DNA of 64,000 nt from assembly GCA_035048495.1 (NCBI GenBank), contig CM068553.1:16059190-16123189 (forward strand), given 5' to 3'. The translations under genes and the position numbers were made by a program. How positions within the stretch are numbered: position 1 is the stretch's first letter; each line of letters begins with the position of its first letter. The notes under the pieces are model-generated. The model ran no database searches. It had not been told where the DNA came from and saw nothing but the letters and a program-made list of their open reading frames with translations. The stretch comes from Euptelea pleiosperma. Its lineage: Eukaryota > Streptophyta > Magnoliopsida > Ranunculales > Eupteleaceae. This document shows, piece after piece, positions 56,762 through 64,000 of this stretch.

Positions 56762-57321
56762 AGCAAATCCTCATCACAAAATTGGATTAAGCTCGACCCA
56801 GCCATTCAACCATCATCACAACTACGTAGATTAGGTCTAACCAGACAACCAAACAAATTGCTTTGACTTTGAAGTTGCTGAGAAAGAAGCGGAGGGGTGA
56901 TTTGGAGAATAAATGGAAATGGAAGGGCATAGAGATAAAATGGCACAAAAGACAGGTGGCGAGATATGATCGGATCTACGTACGATGAGAGTCTGTGTCT
57001 CTGTTATATTAGGTAAAAGGCTGACACGGACGTTGACCCTCTCGTACGGAATGTAAGAGAGAATAATTAAGAGAGAGAATATCTCTAAATCGCTACCCTA
57101 GGGTATACTTTTACAGTACACCATGGTACACCGAACTTTTGTATTCCCATACGGGTAAGTACCGCTCCTAGTGATGAACGATCATACGACAATACATGCA
57201 TCGGACGGTCAGAATGATATGATCATTCTGATTTCTAGTTATTGCCCATCAAAGCTGTAATGGTAGGAACCATAAAGTACAGATATAAGAAATGGGTCGG
57301 GCTCCGTTGACAGCCCGAAAC
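56762..57321. other. Unassigned DNA, no gene seen
   Basis: Mostly single-copy-looking sequence with a GGTATACTTTTACAGTACACC word near 57115. No ORF over 60 codons with family features, no repeat partner in this window. Confidence 0.5.
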
Positions 57322-57660
57322 TGACAGGATTCTGTACGGGACACAAATATGTGCCACATGGCAACTCTTAGAGGAATCTGACCGTATGGATGTTTGGAAA
57401 ATGCCTAGATGGACCTAAAAACCAACATTCAGCATGATTAAGGATTTCTAGGCGTTGGATTTTTGTACCTCAAATACTGTTAGAATTCCTACAGCTGCGA
57501 TCAACCCATGCAAATAAGTCCAATCCAACGTCTATAAATCACTGATCAGGCTGAATTTTGGATTGTAAGTCCAACTAGGGATTTTCCAAACATCCATACG
57601 GTCAGAGTCTCCAAGAGTGTTCCACGTGGCATATATTGTGTCCTGTACGGAATCCTGTCA
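57322..57660. mobile_element. Foldback MITE, TGACAGGATTC termini
   Basis: TGACAGGATTCTGTACGGG at the left and CCTGTACGGAATCCTGTCA at the right are inverted terminal repeats of about 20 bp. The interior has ACCGTATGGATGTTTGG and its inverse CCAAACATCCATACGGTCAG. About 339 bp. No convincing flanking duplication. Confidence 0.85.
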
Positions 57661-57736
57661 TTTTAGGGTGAATATGGCGTTTACGGTTGGAAAAAGATGT
57701 AACAAGGTAGAAAAGTAAAACTTCACTGATTGTTGA

Positions 57737-58065
57737 CGGCCAGTGAAGCCACTGACCCTCTACAATATGAGCAACGTGGCATATTTTTAGGGAACACTAA
57801 CCATATGGATGTTTGGCCAATCCCTAGATGGACCTACAAACTAAAAATCAACCTGATTAGTGATTTATAAGCGTTCGATTATAGTCTTTTTCATGGGTTG
57901 ATTTTAACCGTGGGAATTTTAGCATTATGGACGATTACTTGAGGTACAAAGATCCAAAGGTTTGAAATCACTAATCAAGCTGATTTTTGGTTTCTAGGTC
58001 CACATAGGGATTGGAAAAAAGAGTGAGCCACGTGGCTCATATTGTGCCTGGCCTCATGACGGGGC
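57737..58065. mobile_element. Foldback MITE, GGCCAG...TGGCC termini
   Basis: Left GGCCAGTGAAGCCACTGACC and ACAATATGAGCAACGTGGC, right GCCACGTGGCTCATATTGTG and CTGGCCTCATGACG. The interior is the core ACCATATGGATGTTTGGCC and ATTAGTGATTTATAAGCG. Similar interior to 55093-55400. Confidence 0.72.
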
Positions 58066-58670
58066 ATCAAAGTCTTTCTCAACGTTTACCAAGGGGTGTG
58101 CACCGTGAGCTAAACATCCATCCGGTCAGTGGGCCCAGACGGTAACGGTGAGTAACAAAAATCGCTATTACAGCACGACCCTTAATCCAGTCCAGTCACG
58201 AAGGCAAGATAATTTTGTGGAAAATGATTGTGTGGTCCTGAGGACGATATTGTAGCACAGTCATCCTTAGGCATGTCGTTGACTGACTTTTAAATTCTTA
58301 TGTTGTGAATCTCGAGAAATATCATCGGCCAGGATTTAGTGATGATGTGCACTAGGGATGTTGCTAACATTACCCTGGGAAAAAAGCCGTATAAAGCGGG
58401 AGGCCCGTCATCTCACAACAAATGACTGGTGTCAGCTGAGGAAGAGATAGAGGGAGGCGGGGACATGCTCTGTGGCAGGGAACGCGACACGCCACCCATG
58501 TTTCTAACCCCATCCTGACCGTCCACGTTATTCACCATCATCTGTCACTATGTCGGTAGATAGCTTCACGTCGCACGTGTGAGCCTTCTACCGATCTCGG
58601 TAACTTTTCACCAACTCTGTTGTTTGTTTCTACACGTGCCACGATTTCACGAACTCTCACATGCACGTCT
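58066..58670. other. Unassigned DNA with one MITE half
   Basis: 58095-58165 carries AAACATCCATCCGGTCAGTG and GGGCCCAGACGGTAACGG, the right half of the MITE core, without a partner. The rest, to 58670, shows no gene or paired repeat. Confidence 0.5.
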
Positions 58671-58981
58671 GAGTGAGGAAGCACGATTTTTGTTACTCAC
58701 AGCTGTCATCTGGGCCATTGACCGCATGCATGTACACCCTGATTGGTAATCTCTAACCATTAGATTTTAGTACTTTTTATTGCATGATTATAGCCGTTAG
58801 ATTGAACAATTGTTTTTACTTTTTAGTACTAATACGGAAGTACCAACGGGTAAAATTCATCAAACAAGCTGATTTTTTGTAAGAACGTGTACTAAGGGGT
58901 GTGCTAAACATCCAACCAGTCAGTGGCACCAGATGGCAGCGGTGAGTATAAAAAATCAGCCAAAAAGTGTGAGGTATACCT
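58671..58981. mobile_element. Foldback MITE, GGTATACCT family, degraded
   Basis: Left GAGGAAGCACGATTTTTGTTAC and CATCTGGGCCATTGACCGC, right AAACATCCAACCAGTCAG, CCAGATGGCAGCGGTGAG and GAGGTATACCTC. Left end lacks the GGTATACC part. Confidence 0.68.
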
Positions 58982-59035
58982 CAGTCATGTCAACTGATGA
59001 ACTTGATGGCATTTCGGATAGGAAAAAGATGTAGC

Positions 59036-59400
59036 AATATATGCCTCAAACTGTTTCATTTGCGGAAGCGGCATTTTTGGTTGTCACCACTGGGCCCACT
59101 GACCGCATGGATGTTTATCCCACCCCTTGGTGGATATACAGACCAAAAATCACCCTGATTGGTAATTAATAACCATTAGATTTTAACCCTTTTTAGCACT
59201 TTTTAAGGCATTCTTATAGCCGTTGAATGCAACCATTTTTTGAGTACTAAAACCTAGGCTAAAAACCATTAAACTAGCTGATTTTTGGTATGAATGTCTA
59301 TTAAGGGGTCGGCTAAACATCCATGTGGTCAGTGGGCCCAGATGGCAGCAGTAACTACCAAAACTGCCACTTCCGCAAATGAGAAGATCTCAGGTATACC
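59036..59400. mobile_element. Foldback MITE, GGTATACCT family
   Basis: Right end GAAGATCTCAGGTATACC, left end TGCCTCAAACTGTTTC (decayed). Inner arms CATTTGCGGAAGCGGCA and TGCCACTTCCGCAAATG pair well, and the core GACCGCATGGATGTTTATCCC / AAACATCCATGTGGTCAG is present. About 365 bp. The 59294-59509 ORF spans its end and is incidental. Confidence 0.8.
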
Positions 59401-59608
59401 TTGTTACATAAACTCAAGCAAGTGTGATGACTTGATTGGATGTGACTGTAGAGTCAATCTGATTTTCGGCTATAAGTCAATTATGGGTCAAAAAGTAGTT
59501 TCCATTTAGCCTGGGTAATTTATGTCCAAGTATGAGATAACATAATTGACTAGTACAGGGCAATGGGCAGCGGGGGATACCAGGATTTTGGTCATAGTAC
59601 CACTTTTA

Positions 59609-59953
59609 CATTTAACCAGAGTTTTAAAACTCGTCGAGTCAACTCCAAATTCGGCTAAGTTGACTCGATTCCACTGAATTTTGAGTTGACTTTAAATAAA
59701 CTGGAATCTAATATACAACGGATTTGGTGCGTTGTTTTTACAATCGACACACCAATAAGTTTATCGAACACTTAATTAACTCAAATTCAACCAAATCTTA
59801 TAAATTATGCTTAAAAATTATGTTATTTATATATTAATATGTATATAATATTAATATATTACTCGAGTCGAGTTACATCGGGTTGAGTTCGAGTCTTCGA
59901 GTTAACTCAACTTCGTAGACTTTCGAGTCGAGTCGAGTTTTCAAGCACTGCAT
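59609..59953. mobile_element. Foldback element, TTTTAAAACTCGTCGAGTC termini
   Basis: Left GTTTTAAAACTCGTCGAGTC followed by GACTCGATTCC; right TACTCGAGTCGAGTTAC and CGAGTCGAGTCGAGTTTTC. Arms are repeats of GAGTCGAGT/AACTCGACT. Interior AT-rich. About 345 bp, class unknown. Confidence 0.68.
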
Positions 59954-60004
59954 TTAACTAACAGAAACTCATTGAACTCCTTCAAACGAAAAAATGTCTG
60001 ATGA

Positions 60005-60290
60005 CAGACCACAGTTTGAACTATGAGGTACACTATTAGAGGCTACTTACCATATGGATATTTGGTCCATCCCTAGGTTGAATTATGCAACAAAAATCAG
60101 CCAATTAGTTATTTATAACCTTTGGATCACAAGTCTAGAAATCCAACAGTTAAAAATAAATAATAAAAAGACTCTAATTCAACGGATAGAAATTACTAAA
60201 TATGATGAACTTTTGTATATAGGTCCACGTAAGGATGTGCCAAACATACATACGGTCAGTAGTCTTTAAGCGTGTGCCATGTGGCACCAA
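60005..60290. mobile_element. Foldback MITE, core family
   Basis: Left GGCTACTTACCATATGG and ATATTTGGTCCATCCCTAGG; right AGGTCCACGTAAGGATGTG, CCAAACATACATACGGTCAG and GTGTGCCATGTGGCACC. Inner AATTAGTTATTTATAACC marks the same design as 57737-58065. Ends decayed. Confidence 0.65.
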
Positions 60291-60399
60291 TTATTTGTTT
60301 TCAAAATTCAATGTTTGCAAAAAAAAATTTATTAAAAGTTTTCCTACTTACCCTATTATTAAAAGAGTACTGATGAAATGGTCCAAGATCCATGAACAT

Positions 60400-60615
60400 G
60401 CATGATGGTGTCGTTTTGTTATTGGCCAAAAATGTACCTCGAGTTGCGTACTAAATAGTGATGCTCAAATTCCATAGTTAAAAATCAACTCATAAAAATG
60501 ACTCTAATCGAATGCAGAAATCATTAATCTTGCTAATTTTTTGCATGTAGGTCCACCTAGGGATGGGCCAAACATTCATACGGTCAGTGGTCTCTAATAG
60601 TGTGCCAATATTTTC
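60400..60615. mobile_element. MITE remnant, core family
   Basis: Right half with AATCATTAATCTTGCTAATTTTT, AGGTCCACCTAGGGATGGG and CCAAACATTCATACGGTCAG. The left half is only hinted at by AAATCAACTCATAAAAATG. Probably a truncated copy. Confidence 0.55.
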
Positions 60616-61539
60616 AAATAATGTTCAAAATTCACGGTTAAAATTTCTCATTTATGTCCTTGCAAATGTAAATTTACTTTTCCTCATTTTTTTAAAAAAT
60701 AACTTAAGATGATGATTGAATGTATAAGAGTAGGTAATCATTTAAATACGTGTAAATGATGTGCTTCATACCTTTCTCTATCTACAAATGCATCATTACC
60801 CAATGGCCTCTTAAATTAGTTAGTATATCAAATGGAGTCACTAATCTGCATGTTGCTCACTTTCAAAAGTTATGCTACTCATATTCAAATACAATGACCA
60901 ATCATACCATAAAAATGATTAGTGGTGACTCTATTAATCTTGGCCTTTCGCCTCCGGTTGATCATGCTATTGAGGTAAGGTGAACTTAGAAGGGGATTTC
61001 TTGCTATAGCCTCATCACTGGGCTATCCACCATTAACGACCTTCATCCAAATTTATTTTTTCTTAAAATTAGGCATCAACATTGCTATTGGTGGACAAGG
61101 TAAACCCAAAAGAGGTTTCTAACCATGCCTTGTCACTAGTCTAACACCATTATTCCCTTTGTACAAACATTTTTCTTTTCTTTTTTTTTAAAGGTATTTT
61201 TGATCTTTTGCAAATCTGATGGACAATCTAGGTAAGCTAGGATCAAGTGTTGTTTGGACCTCAATGGTGGGCTTGACTAGCCAAAATGTGAGCCACCTTG
61301 TCAAAATATTGTGTTCCACAAACCCTAATCTTGAGTCCCAGAAATTCAAAAAATGATATTTCTAGGCCAAGTTTTGTATTTTCGTACTTTATTTACCACT
61401 AATATAAAGTATTGGTTGCTTCGTGATAATCATATTTCACGTAATGTTACACGGCCCTCATTAGTGACATCTAGTTTGCCTCGCGCGTTGAGCCCCAACT
61501 CAAAGATTATCCACTCAAACTCAAGCATGTTTTTTGGGA
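60616..61539. other. Unassigned DNA, no gene seen
   Basis: AT-rich sequence with a weak local duplication (GGTGAACTTAGAAGGGGATT near 60978 and GGTAAACCCAAAAGAGGTTT near 61098). The ORFs at 60756-60983 and 61353-61544 have no recognisable features. Confidence 0.45.
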
Positions 61540-61640
61540 AGTAAATTCAATGGATAGAAATCATCAATCAAGCTGAATTTTAGTGCGTTTATCCACCAAT
61601 AGGTGGGCTGAACATCCACGCAGTCATTGGGCCCAAAAAA
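61540..61640. mobile_element. MITE half, core family
   Basis: ATGGATAGAAATCATCAATC, AAGCTGAATTTTAGTGCG, GTGGGCTGAACATCCACGCAG and CATTGGGCCCA match the right half of the MITE core; no left partner is seen. Confidence 0.55.
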
Positions 61641-61750
61641 TAATCTATGTAGGGCCACGAAAGTCCTCTGCATCTTTTTTTTTTTTCCGTAGTTTTTGAT
61701 TATCAAGAATAGTTTTTATATAAATATTTCCAATAACAGAGTTTAATTTT

Positions 61751-61799
61751 TTAATTAATATCATATATATATAAAAAATATATATATGATATTAATTAA
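61751..61799. repeat. Perfect AT inverted repeat, 21-base arms
   Basis: Arms TTAATTAATATCATATATATA (61751-61771) and its exact reverse complement (61779-61799) enclose a 7-base A-rich loop. It would form a cruciform or very stable AT hairpin. It lies about 80 bp left of the duplicated block. Confidence 0.9.
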
Positions 61800-61880
61800 A
61801 AATGAGACGGCCCTAGTGGCTGCACTTAACCTGCTTTTTTTCGCTTTTAAAACTTCAGGTCCCCTTGAAAGACAGTTTAA

Positions 61881-62592
61881 GGGACTGTATCCAAACACGC
61901 CTTTAGTTACATATAATGGGCCTATAAAAAAAAAAATTACAAATAATAGACTTTTCTTGGTTTCCAATCATCTACTTCATAAAGCAAGTTGAAAACGAGA
62001 AAGAAAACGAGGTATAAAGAGCAAGAGAATCACGTTTTTCTACCTTTTCCATGTTTTATTTTTGGTTTTACACATTCTTGCTTCTTCCTAACCCCTTACG
62101 GCAGGACTTGTCTGCTTTTATTCCCCATTTTTTCTAAATGCTTTTGGGTCGCTTTACATCATTTCTGTATGCAGTAATACCTCTCAAAACAAATAAAATT
62201 AAAAATAAATAAATAAATAAATTTGCCTCACGCAGTCGTGATTAGAAGACATGGGTCCCACCCTCACACATTGTGTGATGATGCAAATACAATTTTCCTA
62301 CTATACAAAGGGTCGGGTGGAACAACTTGTCTTTTTTGACATGCTCCCGAGATTTTGATTCTCGGGCGTGGATTTAGCGTTGGATTCTCGGAATCCACGC
62401 CCGAGAATATTGGGGTGCGGCGCCGCATTCATTCCACATGCGAAACTGATGACCTCTCAAATTCAACAATATTGAAATTGGAATCTTTAAAACTGCTTTA
62501 TAGTTGATTCACATGTATGACTTATAGAGGGTGAATGACCTAAAAAAGAGTTTCTCCCCCAAGAGGAAGACCTACTTGTCTAAAATTGGTAA
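61881..62592. repeat. Tandem segmental duplication, copy 1
   Basis: GGGACTGTATCCAAACACGC to CTAAAATTGGTAAG. It holds CCTAACCCCTTACGGC, GGGTCGCTTTACATCAT, AGAAGACATGGGTCCCACCC and the hairpin at 62358-62408. No ORF is conserved with copy 2, so the block is likely noncoding. Confidence 0.9.
62358..62408. repeat. GC-rich hairpin, 17-bp perfect stem, copy 1
   Basis: ATTCTCGGGCGTGGATT pairs exactly with AATCCACGCCCGAGAAT; the 17-base loop repeats part of the stem (GGATTCTCGG). It is unchanged in copy 2, although the flanking DNA has diverged. Confidence 0.88.
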
Positions 62593-63192
62593 GGGACTGC
62601 ATCCAAACACGCCTTTAGTTACATAAAGAGAGAGAATCACGTTTTATTTTACCTTTTCCATGTTTTATTTTTGGTTCTTCCTAACCCCTTACGGCACGAC
62701 TTTGTCCGCTTTATTCCCCATTTTTCTAAATGCTTTTGGGTCGCTTTACATCATTCCTGTATATAGTAATACCTCTCAAAACAAATAAAATTAAAAATAG
62801 ATAAATAAATAAATTTGCCTCACAATTGTGATTAGAAGACATGGGTCCCACCCTCATGCATTGTGTGACAAGGCAACAATTTTCCTAATATAACAAGGGT
62901 CGGGTCACGTCACGGGTGGAACGACTCGTCTCTTTTGACATGCTCCCAAGATTTTGATTCTCGGGCGTGGATTTAGCGTTGGATTCTCGGAATCCACGCC
63001 CGAGAATATTGGGGTGCAGCGCATTCATTCCACATACGAAACTGATGACCTCTCAAATTCAACAATATTGAAATTGGAATCTTTAAAACTGCTTTATATT
63101 TGATTCACATGTATGACTTATAGAGGGTAAATGACCTAAAAAATGAAGTTTCTCCCCAAGAGGAAGACCTACTAGTCTAAAATTGGTAAGGG
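62593..63192. repeat. Tandem segmental duplication, copy 2
   Basis: GGGACTGCATCCAAACACGC to CTAAAATTGGTAAGGGC, head to tail with copy 1 and 712 bases later at its start. It lacks about 110 bases near its start (AT-rich DNA of copy 1 around 61915-62025) and has small indels (for example GGGTCACGTCAC inserted near 62900). Confidence 0.9.
62957..63007. repeat. GC-rich hairpin, copy 2
   Basis: Same 17-bp stem and same loop as 62358-62408, with no change in 51 bases. Confidence 0.88.
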
Positions 63193-64000
63193 CCTGTTTG
63201 CATCTTTGACTAGTTATTGATCTCATTAAAACATGCTTACTTTATAGGAAACATCAAAGAATTTAGCCCACTTAAGAAAAAAAGTAGGTTTGGCACCGGT
63301 TTTCTTCTGTTTTACGAGCTTATCGATTTAAAGAAAGGCGATCGCGCGATGACAAAACTGCCCCTTAATTTTTAGAACTGAAATTCTACGTATTGTGCGG
63401 TACGGTACAGCAAAAAATATGTACGGTACCGGGAAAAGTTTGAGTGCAATTCAGGTTTGTCATTTGAAAATTCCACAAAAAGATTAAAAAATAAAAATAA
63501 AAACAAAAACAAAAAAAATTGATAATTTTTTTTGCCTTGTAAATTGTTTTTTCTGTCCAAAAACAACTAATAATTCGGAATAATTCTTGAATAATTAACA
63601 AATAAATTGGACACGACCAATTATTGGCAAATTTTTTAGTAAAATGCTCTGTGATTCTTTTCTTTTTTTTCTTTTTTTTTTTTTGAATAAATCGTACGGT
63701 CCGGCAATTATTCAAGGATAGTTTGTGCAGCATATGGGAGACTCGTTGTAGCGAGATTTAATCTCATTTTAAGATAGAAATGCACCAGGTTTAAGCTAGC
63801 ATCTGTTACCAAACACCTCTATAATTCGTTTTGAATGGATGGAAATATTATTCAGCATCTGTAAGGGCATCTCTTTTATTGCAAGCTTTAGCTTTTGGAG
63901 GAGCAAAACTAAAATTCATAGTAAACCTGGTGGTGCAGCCAAACAGCACCTAAGAAGACATCCCCTATGCAAGGGTTTTGGGACACAATAATGTGATAGA
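63193..64000. other. Unassigned DNA, no gene seen
   Basis: AT-rich sequence. At 63390-63440 GGTACGGTAC and GTACGGTACC words form a small palindromic cluster. At 63782-63935 GCACCAGGTTT and AAACCTGGTGGTGC are inverted around about 130 bases with CCAAACACC / GCCAAACAGCACC words, perhaps another MITE. The minus ORF at 63733-63386 is an A/T-run shadow. Confidence 0.45.

Noticed and set aside
62358..62408. microRNA precursor
   Set aside because: The stem is only 17 bp with a short repetitive loop, too short for a plant miRNA hairpin; no expression evidence is available.

Overview
This window is plant nuclear DNA: a gene-poor stretch of nested, decayed LTR retrotransposons on the left and centre, passing into a MITE-rich segment on the right. 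I find no intact host gene, rRNA, tRNA or CRISPR. The long ORFs are low-complexity shadows or broken retroelement genes. A flowering plant with a large repeat-rich genome is indicated by Ty3/gypsy elements with a tRNA-Asp-type primer-binding site, Sirevirus-like copia gag/protease remnants, a plant-specific env-like domain and PIF/Harbinger-like and other foldback MITEs. I cannot name the lineage.

Five LTR families can be told apart from their termini, 5-bp target-site duplications (TSDs), TATA boxes and poly(A) signals. Family A (TGATATTCGC...TACTTTCA, 1.9-3.8 kb) has nine copies: A1 129-3230, A2 16258-18937, A3 21016-23742, A4 3724-7507, A5 28957-30817, A6 33439-36127, A7 43701-44656 partial, A8 49817-51518 partial, A9 11883-12980 fragment. 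Five have perfect TSDs and no internal region, so they are solo LTRs. Family B is Del/Tekay-like (on + it reads TGTCACRCCCC...TTACA, transcribed from minus): B1 15195-16257 plus 26262-28450, B2 40271-42634, B3 and B4 partial. Family C is copia-like with arrays of the palindrome CCAATCGATTGG: C1 14112-15194 plus 28456-28890, C2 38215-39744, C3/C4 44657-47714, C5 51519-51813. D (53602-55066) is a second copia-like LTR. E (47849-49084) is a Tat/Ogre-like LTR with PBS.

Layout. 1-11882: a minus-strand non-autonomous gypsy element (LARD1) with 5' LTR 10716-11882, PBS, broken gag-like gene and PPT-like motif, interrupted by solo LTRs A1 and A4; its 3' LTR should lie just left of the window. 11883-32436: a stack up to five deep, in which C1 holds B1 (TSD GATTC), B1 holds a second minus-strand LARD (LARD2, flanked by CAAGG) whose 3' LTR is A2, and the LARD2 reading frame holds A3 (TSD GTGGG). 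32437-43700: remains of a Sirevirus-like copia element, with gag/protease split by A6 (TSD TCCTT) and an env-like gene split by B2 (TSD ACTAG) and preceded by C2 (TSD CTCCC). 43701-52557: truncated A, C, E and B pieces, including two C LTRs in inverted orientation. 52558-61640: a PIF/Harbinger-like terminal pair and many small foldback MITEs sharing one internal core. 61881-63192: a tandem duplication carrying a conserved GC-rich hairpin. 63193-64000: unassigned.

The genes do not form a working system: every coding remnant carries stops, frameshifts or insertions. What stands out is the architecture: a solo-LTR family traced to a host LARD, palindromic motifs repeated inside two unrelated LTR families, and a sharp change from LTR nests to MITEs near 55-56 kb.
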